NCBI GenBank assembly: GCA_030550205.1
Contig: JAUQPS010000004.1
Location: 1 to 47,216, forward strand
From: a bacterium
GTDB lineage: Bacteria > Hydrothermota > Hydrothermia > LBFQ01 > DSFT01
Direction: 5' to 3'
DNA length: 47,216 nucleotides
Positions within the stretch are counted from its first letter, which is position 1. Each line of letters opens with the position of its first letter. Shown here in pieces: positions 35,474-45,055 of this stretch. The notes under the pieces are model-generated. The model had not been told where the DNA came from. It made no database searches and worked only from the letters and a program-made list of their open reading frames with translations. Made by a program: the position numbers and the translations under genes.

Positions 35474-35479
35474 ATATTA
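35474..35479 (-). promoter_or_regulatory. -10 box of comM
   Basis: Minus strand CCTAATATTTTCAATATG: TAATAT, a variant of the window consensus, 7 nt before the ATG. Confidence 0.5.
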
Positions 35480-35526
35480 GGGATAGTTCTTAACAGATTC
35501 TAAACAAATAAAATTAAGAAATTATT

Positions 35527-37278
35527 TTATCTGATTAATATAGTTTTGCTTTTCTTACCTGCTTTTATTATATAAATTCCTGCTTTTGAACTAAATTCAA
35601 TCTCTTTCATATTACTAAATTTCTTTATAACTCTTCCATTTATTTCCATAATTTCCCAGTTGATAGGCGCACTTGAAATTGCTTTAAAGCCTCCTTTTTT
35701 TGTTATAATTTTTATATCAATTTCATCTAAACTTTCTTTATAATCAAGAGGAGTCTGAGAACAAGTGGGTTTAATATATGAAATAGTTCCGCAGTTTGTG
35801 CTATTACTTGGATCATCTAATACAACCACTCTAGCATTATTATTAAAAGAAGGTAAATTTATAATTTCTGCACATCCATCTCCATCAATATCAGCAATAG
35901 CCCCCCCTTCAAATGTAGCACCACCAGGTATATAATCACTTGCTTTGAATCTCCAAAGGATATTTCCATTATTTAAGCTTATTAAATAAATTGAATTTTC
36001 AGTTGGAGTATAACCTGTTGCTATAACAGCTTCCATTCCCGGATTAGCAGGAACTAAATCTGCTATCCTAGGAGCGCCACTATGATATGAAGGAATAGCT
36101 CCAGGTGCATCTGGTAATTGAATATCCCATATTATTTGCTTATTATTTCCTTTTCTTGCAGTTGCTCTTGGAAGCAAAGAAAATTGAGAATAACCAAATA
36201 TATAATCATCACATCCATCACTATCTATATCCCATACTCCAACAGATGTATTGACATTATATGGGGGTGATCCTCCAAGTGTATCCACCCAAACTATACT
36301 AGCAGAAGTTCCATTATCCCTTACTAAAATTACATAATTATCGTAATTTGTAACAATCATTTCATCACCATTCCCAGCAGGTCCTATAAAATCCGCTATA
36401 GCTGGTGTGCTCCAATAACCTCCACCTGTTGGAAGCAAACTAAACTGCCATATAACATTACCATTTGCTGGATTTAAAGCTACTAATAAACCCGTATTAG
36501 CAAGTGCATATAATCTATTTCCATTATTTCCAACATTTCCATAGGCAATCGTTCCAAGAGGAGGCATAAACGCATGCGGAGGTGAAAGCTGTACTCTCCT
36601 TGTCCAAATATTACTACAATCCCCCCTAACAGCTCTAACCACCAAACAACCTACAAGACTAAGGCAACTAATATTTGGAGCCTCTGCATATGTAAATACG
36701 ATATCAGGTAATCCATCACCACTAATATCTGGTATAATTATGGGAGAAGAGTATAAAGCAGCATTAGACAAACCAACGTTACATATTTCTGTCCCGTTTA
36801 ATCGTAATATATGTAATCTATTTTGTTTATGTTGTAAGACTACAATTTCTGAACCAGGATTTGAACTATTAACATCTCCAATAGCTGGCGATTGATGTGA
36901 GCCAAAACCACTTGGTGCAAAATCCCAAATTACACTTCCATTTAATCCATTTAAAACTTTTACAGAAGCGGTATGAGTAGATACAGAATCAGCCCAACCG
37001 AATATTACATCATTCCTACCATCTCCATTAACATCAAATATAACCGGTTCTCCTTCACAACCACATTCTAAGGAATCCCCAGTTAAATTAGAACATTTAT
37101 AAGTATCACTAGATGTAAATAAAAAATCATGATACCACTTGAGAGTAAATCCAGTTTGTCCAGTTCCAAAATTTCCTTTTAAGAATTGAACACCCGTGTT
37201 TCTTTGAGAACCTCTAATTTTTAACCATGTTGTATTAGCCCCATCAACAGGAGCTTGAAGTATGATATAAAAGAGCAT
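35527..37278 (-). CDS. secreted FG-GAP/beta-propeller protein with probable T9SS sorting tail
   Basis: Large surface or secreted protein. Repeated blocks with D-x-(D/N)-x-D-G calcium loops (DVNGDGRNDVIFGWA, PDISGDGLPDIVF, DIDSDGCDDYIFG, DIDGDGCAEIINL) alternate with PQQ-like strands (NGNVIWQFSLLP), consistent with a VCBS/FG-GAP propeller. The last 65 residues (DIKIITKKGGFKAIS, WEIMEINGRVIKKF, AGIYIIKAGKKSKTILI) match the type IX C-terminal sorting domain. A very short hydrophobic leader (MLFYIILQAPVDGANT) opens the 583-aa protein. Coding strength is high; ligand unknown. It is divergent from an NTR-like lipoprotein. Confidence 0.82.
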   Translation of the reverse strand: MLFYIILQAPVDGANTTWLKIRGSQRNTGVQFLKGNFGTGQTGFTLKWYHDFLFTSSDTYKCSNLTGDSLECGCEGEPVIFDVNGDGRNDVIFGWADSVSTHTASVKVLNGLNGSVIWDFAPSGFGSHQSPAIGDVNSSNPGSEIVVLQHKQNRLHILRLNGTEICNVGLSNAALYSSPIIIPDISGDGLPDIVFTYAEAPNISCLSLVGCLVVRAVRGDCSNIWTRRVQLSPPHAFMPPLGTIAYGNVGNNGNRLYALANTGLLVALNPANGNVIWQFSLLPTGGGYWSTPAIADFIGPAGNGDEMIVTNYDNYVILVRDNGTSASIVWVDTLGGSPPYNVNTSVGVWDIDSDGCDDYIFGYSQFSLLPRATARKGNNKQIIWDIQLPDAPGAIPSYHSGAPRIADLVPANPGMEAVIATGYTPTENSIYLISLNNGNILWRFKASDYIPGGATFEGGAIADIDGDGCAEIINLPSFNNNARVVVLDDPSNSTNCGTISYIKPTCSQTPLDYKESLDEIDIKIITKKGGFKAISSAPINWEIMEINGRVIKKFSNMKEIEFSSKAGIYIIKAGKKSKTILIR

Positions 37279-37287
37279 AGTATGAAA

Positions 37288-37293
37288 ATTTTA
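37288..37293 (-). promoter_or_regulatory. -10 box of the T9SS-tail protein gene
   Basis: Minus strand GCTTTAAAATTTTCATACT then ATG: TAAAAT 9 nt before the start. Confidence 0.65.
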
Positions 37294-37303
37294 AAGCATA
37301 CTT

Positions 37304-37309
37304 TAAAAT
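37304..37309 (+). promoter_or_regulatory. -10 box of NTR-like/recJ/Wzz operon
   Basis: ACTTTAAAATTTAAAAAGTT then ATG: TAAAAT 10 nt before the start at 37320. Confidence 0.65.
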
Positions 37310-37319
37310 TTAAAAAGTT

Positions 37320-37646
37320 ATGCTCATTCTCTTCTTGCATTTAAATTGTAGTTGTACAAAACCAAACTATATACAAGCTTTAAAAAACGCAGACATTGCT
37401 TTTGAAGGTATTGTAACAAAAGTAAGTGATAGCTTGGTAGTCTTTAAGGTTATAAATCCCTTAAAACAAGCAAATGATAGTATTCTAACTATTTATAATG
37501 ATAGTAAATGTCCATTTAACTTCTCTGAAAATAGAACTTATAGGGTTTTCTTAAAATTAAAGGATAATAAGCTTTACACAGATAATTGCATGGGAAATAG
37601 CTTAATTGAAGGAGAAGATGAAGATTATAGAGATTATTCAGAATGA
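37320..37646 (+). CDS. small secreted protein with NTR/TIMP-like fold
   Basis: 108-residue protein with a very short hydrophobic leader (MLILFLHLN) ending at Cys10/Cys12. The body reads CSCTKPNYIQALKNADIAFE, GIVTKVSDSLVVFKVI, and CPFNFSENRTYRVFL with a last Cys in TDNCMGNS. The order C-x-C, 'L-x-x-AD-x-xF-x-G', VVF-strand, C, YRVF, C resembles bacterial netrin/TIMP-like domains, often lipoproteins. The lipobox itself is not canonical. It opens the unit with recJ, whose ATG overlaps its TGA. Ligand unknown. Confidence 0.6.
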   Translation: MLILFLHLNCSCTKPNYIQALKNADIAFEGIVTKVSDSLVVFKVINPLKQANDSILTIYNDSKCPFNFSENRTYRVFLKLKDNKLYTDNCMGNSLIEGEDEDYRDYSE

Positions 37647-39292
37647 GCCTTTTTAAATTAAAAGATACAAAGAATATAAAAACCATCAAAAATGAAATTA
37701 TTTTAGAAGTTCTTAAAAAAAGAGGTATAAGTGATGATTATCTTTATTATATGTTAAATGCTAATGTAAATGATTTGGAAGACCCTTTTAATTTAGAAAA
37801 TATGGAGCAAGCAGTTGATTTAATAATAAAAAACATTAAAGAGCGAAAGAGTATATTAATTCATGGGGATTATGATGCAGACGGAATAACATCATTAGCA
37901 CTTTTATACAGAGCTTTATCTTATGTATATGATAAAACAAAAATCATACCTTATATTCCCAATAGATTTAGTGAAGGATACGGATTTTCAGAAAATTCAA
38001 TAATTTTGGCAAAAGAGACTAATTCAAAACTTATTATAACTGTTGATTGTGGCATTACTGGTATAAATGAAGTTAAAAAGGCAATAGAAGAAAACATTGA
38101 CGTTATTATAACAGACCATCATGAACCACTAAATATATTACCACAAGCAAGTTATATTATTCATCCGAAAATTAGTCCTAAGTATAATTTTAAGCAATTA
38201 ACAGGCGTTGGAGTTACTTATAAGCTTATTTTAGCACTTTATAAAAAATTAAATATAAATTTAAATAGATTACTATGGGACTTGGATTTAGTAGCACTTG
38301 GGACAATAGCTGATATGGGGGATTTAATTTACGAAAATAGAATTCTTGTTAAATACGGTTTAGAAGTATTAAAGAAAAGTAAAAAAGCTGGGATTAAGGC
38401 AATTAAAAGTATTGCTGGTATTAAAAATAAAATTTCACCGTGGCATATCTCATTTATTATAGCACCAAGAATAAATGCAGCTGGAAGAATTTCGGATCCA
38501 ATATACTCATTTAAATTACTAACTTCAAAAGAAGGTAAAGAGGTTCAAAAATTGTCAAAAATTTTAGATGAATTAAACAGGAAAAGACAAGAGGAACAAA
38601 GAAAAATTTTCAAATTAGCACTTATGCAAGCAAAAGAAAAACTAAATAATTATGTGCTTGTGCTTAGTGGTTATGGTTGGCATGAAGGAGTTATAGGAAT
38701 AGTCGCAAGCAAAATTTGTGAAAAATTTAATAGACCAACTATTATTATAACAAAACTTGGAGAATTATCAAAAGGAAGTTGTAGAAGTATTGAAGGTTTT
38801 CATATTCAAAAAGCACTTATGGAATTATCTTACTTATTAGAAGAGTTCGGAGGGCATAAGCTAGCAGCAGGATTTACTATTAGAACGGAAAATATAGAAA
38901 AATTTGAAAAAGAAATTGAGCAAATAGCAAGAAGAGAGCTAAAAGAATATCAACTTAAAAAAGTTTATAATTATGAATTGGAATTAAAACCTTCTGATAT
39001 AAACGAGCAATTTATTATAGATTATCCAAAACTTCATCCATTTGGTATTGGAAATGAGCATTTTGTATTTCTTCATAGAAATTTAAAAGTAATTTCACTT
39101 GAAAAATCTAAAAGTAAGTTAGAAATTGAATTTTCAAATGGAAAACACAGATTTAAATCAAAGATATTTAATCCCGATGAGGAATGGCTTAGAATAAAAG
39201 AAAGAGAAATTATAGATCTAATATTCTCATTTACAGATACTTTTATTGGTGAAAATAAATTTAATATAAAGGCATTAAAATTTTCTAAATGA
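37643..39292 (+). CDS. recJ: single-stranded-DNA exonuclease RecJ
   Basis: 5'-3' ssDNA exonuclease in recombination and repair. DHH metal motifs: LIHGDYDADGITSLAL, ITVDCGITG, VIITDHHEPL, then GVGVTYKLIL and VALGTIADMG; APRINAAGRI and LVLSGYGWHEGVIGIVASK are downstream RecJ signatures, and EFGGHKLAAGF is the DHHA1 motif. An OB-fold completes 549 aa. ATGA overlaps with both neighbours couple it to the NTR-like and Wzz-like genes. Confidence 0.95.
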   Translation: MSLFKLKDTKNIKTIKNEIILEVLKKRGISDDYLYYMLNANVNDLEDPFNLENMEQAVDLIIKNIKERKSILIHGDYDADGITSLALLYRALSYVYDKTKIIPYIPNRFSEGYGFSENSIILAKETNSKLIITVDCGITGINEVKKAIEENIDVIITDHHEPLNILPQASYIIHPKISPKYNFKQLTGVGVTYKLILALYKKLNINLNRLLWDLDLVALGTIADMGDLIYENRILVKYGLEVLKKSKKAGIKAIKSIAGIKNKISPWHISFIIAPRINAAGRISDPIYSFKLLTSKEGKEVQKLSKILDELNRKRQEEQRKIFKLALMQAKEKLNNYVLVLSGYGWHEGVIGIVASKICEKFNRPTIIITKLGELSKGSCRSIEGFHIQKALMELSYLLEEFGGHKLAAGFTIRTENIEKFEKEIEQIARRELKEYQLKKVYNYELELKPSDINEQFIIDYPKLHPFGIGNEHFVFLHRNLKVISLEKSKSKLEIEFSNGKHRFKSKIFNPDEEWLRIKEREIIDLIFSFTDTFIGENKFNIKALKFSK

Positions 39293-40746
39293 AGTTTATA
39301 ACTTTATTTGATATTTTATTTGCTATGTATTTAAGATGGAAGATATTTATTAGTGTTTTGAGCATATTTGTAATTACAACAATCCTTTATATTCTTCTTA
39401 CCAAACCAATATATGCTCCAACTGCAATAGTAAAGGCTAATATATATGAGAATGTTCCTACATGGGTTGCTGATTTATTACAACAAAGATTAATTCCCAC
39501 AACTCCTGTTGATAGAATGGCAAGTCAAATAGAATTAATAAAAGTTTTAGCTCCTTCTGCATTAAAAGAGAATGGAGCGAATTTAAAATTTAACTTTCCT
39601 AAAAAATTTGTTAAAATTAGCGAGAGAAAAACTATTATTGATACAATAAGAAAAAATTTAAAATTTGAAGTAATTTTATATCCTGAAAGCATCTTGGTAT
39701 TTAAAGATAAAAATTTAATATGCTCTGGTAAGTTTTCAGATACCATAAATTGTAATTACTTTTCTTTTTCACTTGAAAAAATTAAAGAATTTAAAAACCC
39801 AATAAAAGGTAGCATAATTTACTATGATTTTTCAAAAACCATAGATAACTGGATAAAAAATAGAATTTCAATTAGTCAAATAGGAATTAGTGATCTAGTT
39901 AGAATTAGTGTTGAAAGTGATGATCCAGAATATGCTGTTTTAATAGCCAATAAAATTGCTCAAAAATATATAGATTATTCACTTGAAGAAGAAAGAGAAT
40001 TAGCAAGAAGAACAAGGGAAAGACTTGAAGTTTTTTATAAAGAAGCTGAAAGAAGAGTAGATTCATTAAAAAAGATAATACAAGCTTTAAAAATTGATAC
40101 TATTTCACTTGTTAGTTATATTTTAGATTTTGGACTTGGAAATGAACCAATGGCAAGAATCGTAGAAAGATATTTTAATAATCCTGGTGATAAAATTTTA
40201 GAAAAGGTTGCAAAAGGATATGTAACAAAATCTTTAACCCTAGAAGAAATTTACTCCGCTTACAATATACTTGTTAGTCAAAGAAATAGTTTAGCAAGTA
40301 TAATTGAAAACACTAAATTAGTAGAAGCAAAATCCGTATCTGTCTCAAAAATCATTGATTATGCTAGTATTCCTCCAAAACCTAAATGGCCTAAAAAATC
40401 CTTGTTATTATTACTTTCTTTATTCTTTGGCTCAATTTTTGGCATATTTATTGTTCTTATTTGGGACAGATTTGATAATAAAATTTATACCCCCCTTAAA
40501 TTAAAAACAATCCTTAATAACAACATTCCAATTTTTTATAATATTGAAGATATGAAAACCTTTTTGCTTTCAAACAACTTAGAAAAGATATATTCTACTG
40601 AAAAACTAGATGAGCTAGAAAATTCTGATTTACAAAATGCACAAATATTTATAGCGTGTATAAAAAGAGGAATTAGTAAAAATGAATTATTTAGTATCTT
40701 GAAAAAAGGTGGTAATAAACAAAAAATAGTATATTTTAAGCTTTAA
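39289..40746 (+). CDS. Wzz-type polysaccharide chain-length/polymerisation membrane protein
   Basis: Two-pass inner-membrane protein with a large periplasmic coiled-coil domain. First span about residues 15-37 (WKIFISVLSIFVITTILYIL), then PIYAPTAIVKANI; central helices (EEERELARRTRERLEVFYKE) are typical; the Pro-rich IPPKPKWPKK precedes the second span (LLLLLSLFFGSIFGIFIVLI). No cytoplasmic tyrosine-kinase domain follows; the last 75 residues lack a Walker motif. It probably controls surface polysaccharide export or length, but no polymerase or export genes are adjacent. Its stop codon lies inside the promoter of the next gene. Confidence 0.78.
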   Translation: MKFITLFDILFAMYLRWKIFISVLSIFVITTILYILLTKPIYAPTAIVKANIYENVPTWVADLLQQRLIPTTPVDRMASQIELIKVLAPSALKENGANLKFNFPKKFVKISERKTIIDTIRKNLKFEVILYPESILVFKDKNLICSGKFSDTINCNYFSFSLEKIKEFKNPIKGSIIYYDFSKTIDNWIKNRISISQIGISDLVRISVESDDPEYAVLIANKIAQKYIDYSLEEERELARRTRERLEVFYKEAERRVDSLKKIIQALKIDTISLVSYILDFGLGNEPMARIVERYFNNPGDKILEKVAKGYVTKSLTLEEIYSAYNILVSQRNSLASIIENTKLVEAKSVSVSKIIDYASIPPKPKWPKKSLLLLLSLFFGSIFGIFIVLIWDRFDNKIYTPLKLKTILNNNIPIFYNIEDMKTFLLSNNLEKIYSTEKLDELENSDLQNAQIFIACIKRGISKNELFSILKKGGNKQKIVYFKL

Positions 40747-40749
40747 AAT
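40744..40749 (+). promoter_or_regulatory. -10 box of OMP/sppA/DUF411/argS operon
   Basis: GCTTTAAAATTTCCAACTATG: TAAAAT overlaps the upstream TAA stop and is 8 nt before the ATG at 40758. Confidence 0.65.
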
Positions 40750-40757
40750 TTCCAACT

Positions 40758-41327
40758 ATGTTTATCCTTGGTTTAAATTTTAATGCTTTAAATTATGGAT
40801 TTTCAAGTATAGATTTTAAGCATTATCTTTTCAAAACTCAAACAAAACCATATTCAAGTGCTATGTTATTTGGCTTTGGATTTTCTGGAACTTATAATTT
40901 TAAACAAAGTCCTTTATTCTTAGGATTTGATTTAAATTTTAATAATGGCAGTTTAAATACAAAATGGGATATTTATGGATTTCAATTTGAGAATACAAAT
41001 AATGTAAACATCTTAAAATTTAAGTTCCCAATAGGATTTTATTCTGCTTCAAAAAATTATATTGTTCAATTTGGTTTTACTCCTCAAGTCTGGTCAATAA
41101 AATTTAGTGGTGATAATGGTTATTCAAGTGGCTCTAATATAGGTTTTGGTTTCTTAGGTAATTTATTATTTTCTATATCAGCACAAACATTTCTTGGAAT
41201 TGGAATGTTTTATGACTATGTTCCATCCATAACAACTACTTTTAGTGAAGATAATAATTTAAAAGTTATTCCAAATAACAATCAAAGCTTTGGCTTTAGT
41301 TTTAACTTGTCATTTACGATAAAATGA
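40758..41327 (+). CDS. small outer-membrane beta-barrel-like protein
   Basis: 189-residue protein of alternating aromatic/glycine strands (MLFGFGFSGTYNF, LFLGFDLNFNNG, YIVQFGFTPQVWSIKF, GFGFLGNLLFSISAQTF) ending GFSFNLSFTIK, consistent with an 8-stranded barrel. No convincing signal peptide precedes it: the frame opens MFILGLNFNALNYG right at the promoter, so either the leader is cryptic or export is unusual. Coupled to sppA by an ATGA overlap. Function unknown. Confidence 0.6.
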   Translation: MFILGLNFNALNYGFSSIDFKHYLFKTQTKPYSSAMLFGFGFSGTYNFKQSPLFLGFDLNFNNGSLNTKWDIYGFQFENTNNVNILKFKFPIGFYSASKNYIVQFGFTPQVWSIKFSGDNGYSSGSNIGFGFLGNLLFSISAQTFLGIGMFYDYVPSITTTFSEDNNLKVIPNNNQSFGFSFNLSFTIK

Positions 41328-42910
41328 AAAGGTTAATTTTTAAACTTCTTATCATTTTAATTATTTTAGCAATACCAATTTATATTATAAGGAACCTCGT
41401 AGAATCAAAAAAGCCATATTATATTGAACTAAAACTCAAAGATATTAGAGAAGAGCCTGTATATTTAAATTTAAATGGAATTCCTATATCTATGACAGAA
41501 GAAACAGAAACATTTCCAACCCTTTTATATAAGTTATATAAAATCAAAGATGATAAAAATTTTAAGCTTTTGATTTTAGACCTTACAAATTATAACTTCA
41601 ATTGGGAACAAACTTATGAGCTAAGAAGACTTATTAAAATTTTAAAAGAAAAAAGAAATGTTATATGCTATGCAGATGGATATTCACAAAAAGCATATTA
41701 TTTAGCAACTGCTTGTTCTAAAATATATATGCCAAATGGAAATGTTATTGAAATTCCTGGATTCTATTCAGAAATACTTTTTTATAAGGAGTTATTAGAT
41801 AGCTTAAAAATTAAAATATTTCCCATACAATTTGAAGAATATAAATCCGCCCTTGAACCACTTATAAACAAAGAACCAAGCAGATATTATAAGGAACAAA
41901 TTGAAAAAATTTTACAATTTCATTATGATGAGTTAAGAAATGCTTTAATAGAAAGAAAAATAGAAAATCCAGATAGTTTAATAAATAACATAGCATTTTT
42001 TTATACTTCTGACGCATTAAAATACAAGCTTATAGATAGTATAAAGTATTATGATGAGTTTGAAAAATTAAAGAAAAATTTAAAAAGGGGGGAATTACCA
42101 AAAATTAATAATTTTTCAAGGAAAAAGATAGCTATTTTATCCTTAGAAGGTCCCATAGTTATAAGTGATCAATATAATCCATTTGATAAAACAACTACAA
42201 TTGGTAAAAATGCAATAAGTGTTTTACAAAAAATAAGGAAAGACAAAAATGTTGTAGCGGTTTTAATAAGAGTAAATAGTCCTGGTGGTTCTTCATCTAT
42301 TAGTGATTTAATAGCAAGAGAAATTAGACTTCTTAGTAAAGATAAAGAAGTTGTTATTTCAATGGGCAGGGTTGCTGCAAGTGGTGGATATTATATAAGT
42401 GCTTATGCAAATAAAATTTTTGCAGAACCCCTTACAATAACTGGTTCAATTGGCGTTATTTTTGCAAAAGCTTCCATAGATAACTTTTATAAGCAAAAAC
42501 TTTTTATAAATCCCTATATTATAAAAAAGGGTGAGCATGCAGATATATTTTCATCAAGAGAATTGACAAAGGAGGAGGAAGAAGGTTTAAAGAAATTTGT
42601 ATATAAAGTTTATGAAGATTTTATAAATGTTGTAAGTGAAGGAAGGAAAATAAATAAAGATAGTGTAAAAAATATAGCAAAGGGAAAAGTTTATCTTGGT
42701 ATTGAGGCAAAAAATATAGGACTTGTTGATACAATTGGAGGATTTTTGGATGCCTTAAATTATTTAAAAAATAAATATAAAGATGCTGATATTGAAGTAT
42801 ATACTAGGTCTTTTGAACTTAACTTAAATATCTTAGGTTTGAATGTTTATGATAAATTTTTATTTTATGAGCCATTATTTCTATTTAACAAGGAGTTTAT
42901 AAAGCCATGA
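41324..42910 (+). CDS. sppA: signal peptide peptidase SppA, 67-kDa type
   Basis: Membrane-bound serine protease that clears cleaved signal peptides. One N-terminal span (LLIILIILAIPIYIIRNLV) then two tandem crotonase-like domains. The catalytic Lys lies in FEEYKSALEPLINKEP of the first half, and the nucleophile Ser in GRVAASGGYYIS of the second; VNSPGGSSSISDL and TITGSIGVIFAK are family motifs. 528 aa matches the long E. coli-type enzyme. ATGA overlaps on both sides. Confidence 0.93.
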   Translation: MKRLIFKLLIILIILAIPIYIIRNLVESKKPYYIELKLKDIREEPVYLNLNGIPISMTEETETFPTLLYKLYKIKDDKNFKLLILDLTNYNFNWEQTYELRRLIKILKEKRNVICYADGYSQKAYYLATACSKIYMPNGNVIEIPGFYSEILFYKELLDSLKIKIFPIQFEEYKSALEPLINKEPSRYYKEQIEKILQFHYDELRNALIERKIENPDSLINNIAFFYTSDALKYKLIDSIKYYDEFEKLKKNLKRGELPKINNFSRKKIAILSLEGPIVISDQYNPFDKTTTIGKNAISVLQKIRKDKNVVAVLIRVNSPGGSSSISDLIAREIRLLSKDKEVVISMGRVAASGGYYISAYANKIFAEPLTITGSIGVIFAKASIDNFYKQKLFINPYIIKKGEHADIFSSRELTKEEEEGLKKFVYKVYEDFINVVSEGRKINKDSVKNIAKGKVYLGIEAKNIGLVDTIGGFLDALNYLKNKYKDADIEVYTRSFELNLNILGLNVYDKFLFYEPLFLFNKEFIKP

Positions 42911-43302
42911 TAAGGAAACTTTTATTAATTTTATTTTTGCCTTTTTGTAGTAATGCTCAGGAATTTATAGCATACTATAATCCGAATTGCAGATGTTGTC
43001 TTTCTTACTTTTCTAAACTAGAAAAAGATGGGATAAAAGTTAAAAGAATAAGTGTTTCTATAAATGAGCTTAATAAGATAAAAAACCAATTTAATATACC
43101 TTCACATCTTAGGTCTTGTCATACTATAATTTATAATGGAAAGTTTATAGAAGGACATGTTCCCATTGATGCCATAAGAAAATTGATGAATGAGAAAGAT
43201 ATAATTGGTATTGCTTCTCCTCATAGCACAAAAAGTGGATTAGGTGACTATGAAAGCAATTACTTTATATTAAGAGCAAATGGCAATAAGGTTAAAAAGT
43301 AG
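42907..43302 (+). CDS. DUF411 metal-binding periplasmic protein
   Basis: A cleavable signal peptide (MIRKLLLILFLPFCSNAQ) precedes a DUF411 domain: YYNPNCRCCLSYFSKLEKDG (Cys28, Cys30, Cys31), IPSHLRSCHTIIYNG (Cys71, His72) and FIEGHVPIDAIRKLM (His84). Members often accompany copper-handling genes and are thought to bind metal. None of those is adjacent here: it lies between sppA and argS, overlapping argS by 23 bp. 131 aa is usual. Confidence 0.85.
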   Translation: MIRKLLLILFLPFCSNAQEFIAYYNPNCRCCLSYFSKLEKDGIKVKRISVSINELNKIKNQFNIPSHLRSCHTIIYNGKFIEGHVPIDAIRKLMNEKDIIGIASPHSTKSGLGDYESNYFILRANGNKVKK

Positions 43303-45055
43303 TTTTGGAGAAATTGATTTTGTAAAACCAACTGATTTTAAATTTGCAGATGCGGTTAGTAATATTGCATTTAAATTAAGTAAAGAATTAAAAAAATCTC
43401 CAAAAGAAATAGCAGATGAAATTGTTAAAGAAATAAAAAATTTTGATATTTTTGAAAAGGTTGAAAATGTAAATGGATTTGTAAATGCATTTTTTAGTAA
43501 AGAATTTTTAATAGATTTTATATTTCGCATTTTAAATGACAATTTTATAGAACTTGAAGAAAAGAAAAATTATATAATTGAGTTTGTTTCCGCAAATCCA
43601 ACAGGTCCATTAAATATAGTAAATGCAAGAGCTGGTGCAATTGGCGATACCCTTGTAAGAATTGGTAAATATATTGGGCATAATGTTATTTCCGAATACT
43701 ATGTAAATGATGAAGGAAATCAAATTTTAAGTCTTGGATATTCTATATTATGGAGACTTGGATTTGTATTTAGTTTTTCAAGCGATAAAAAATATATTGA
43801 AATTAAGAGAATTGAAAACTTACAAGAGCCAAATATAATCTATATTGATAATAAAATAATTCAAATAGATGTTTATAGGGGAGATTATGTAATTTCTTTA
43901 AGTAAAAGAGTTGAAAATAACGTCACAGAAATGTTAAATTCTTTAAATAAACATTGTGAAAATTCAGAAATTGCTCTTTTAAATATAAATGAGCTTGCTT
44001 ATAATGTTGGGAAAATTAGTTGTGAAGTTATTTTAAGTGAGCAAATGGAAGTTTTAAAAAATTATGGTATAAATTATGATGTAATTACAAAAGAAAGCTT
44101 TATAAGAAATTCAGAATATCCAAAAATAATTCTTCAAAAGCTTAAAAATTATTTATATTTTCAAGACTTAAATGGAAATAATTATGATATTGAAGAAAGT
44201 GAAATTTCAAGACTTTTGGATAAAAATTATTATCTGAAAAACTATAAAGATAAAGCACTTTTATTAAAAACTACAACTTTTGGAGATGATAAGGATAGGG
44301 TTTTAATTCGTTCAAATGGAGAACCCACTTATTTCTTTTGGGATATTGCGTATCATTATTATAAAATTCTTCGTTTAAAAGATGGTTATATTATAAACTT
44401 GCTTGGACCAGACCATTATGGATATATTCCAAGATTAACATCCGCTTTAAAAATGCTCGGCTTTGAAAATTTAAGTGTTTTAATTATTCAACAAACAAAT
44501 TTAATAAAAGATGGTAAAAAACTTGATATGAGCAAAAGAAAAGGCCAAATTTATGAAATGAAAGAATTAATAGAAGAAGTTGGAATTGATTCTGCAAGAT
44601 TTTTCTTTCTATTAAGAAGTCCTTCTGCCCATCTAGATTTTGATATTGATTTAGCCAAAAAGTTATCTTCTGAAAATCCCGTATATTATGTTCAATATGC
44701 TCATGCAAGAATAGAAAGTATTAAAGAGCATTCAAAAGCAGTTAATATAAACTTTGAATTTAAGAAAAATTATCTTGAAAATTATGATTTTAAAAATGAA
44801 AGGAATTTAATAGTTAGAGCATTATACTTTGAAGATGTGATTAAAAAAGCTTTTTATAATTTAGAGCCACATTTAATAGTTTATTATCTTTTGGAATTGT
44901 CAGAAGCATTTCATAGTTATTATCAACACTATAGAGTAATTGATATCGAAGATAAGCACTCAACAATTGCAAGAATTATAATTTTAGAAGCAATTAGAAA
45001 AATTATAAATGTTGGACTTTCCTTAATAGGGGTAAGTGCCCCTAAGAAGATGTAG
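43280..45055 (+). CDS. argS: arginyl-tRNA synthetase with altered HIGH motif
   Basis: Class I synthetase charging tRNA-Arg. N-terminal Add-1 domain residues 1-95; then EFVSANPTGPLNIVNARAGA, where ArgRS normally has PTGPLHVGHAR, so both HIGH histidines are Asn (112, 115). GDTLVRIGKYIGHNVISEYY follows in register. GPDHYGYIPRL and LDMSKRKG (about 415-422, the KMSKS equivalent) are intact, as is the C-terminal anticodon domain (ALYFEDVIKKAFYNLEPHLI) of this 591-aa protein. It is the only ArgRS in the window and otherwise intact, so I take it as functional with a variant motif. Confidence 0.92.
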   Translation: MAIRLKSSFGEIDFVKPTDFKFADAVSNIAFKLSKELKKSPKEIADEIVKEIKNFDIFEKVENVNGFVNAFFSKEFLIDFIFRILNDNFIELEEKKNYIIEFVSANPTGPLNIVNARAGAIGDTLVRIGKYIGHNVISEYYVNDEGNQILSLGYSILWRLGFVFSFSSDKKYIEIKRIENLQEPNIIYIDNKIIQIDVYRGDYVISLSKRVENNVTEMLNSLNKHCENSEIALLNINELAYNVGKISCEVILSEQMEVLKNYGINYDVITKESFIRNSEYPKIILQKLKNYLYFQDLNGNNYDIEESEISRLLDKNYYLKNYKDKALLLKTTTFGDDKDRVLIRSNGEPTYFFWDIAYHYYKILRLKDGYIINLLGPDHYGYIPRLTSALKMLGFENLSVLIIQQTNLIKDGKKLDMSKRKGQIYEMKELIEEVGIDSARFFFLLRSPSAHLDFDIDLAKKLSSENPVYYVQYAHARIESIKEHSKAVNINFEFKKNYLENYDFKNERNLIVRALYFEDVIKKAFYNLEPHLIVYYLLELSEAFHSYYQHYRVIDIEDKHSTIARIIILEAIRKIINVGLSLIGVSAPKKM

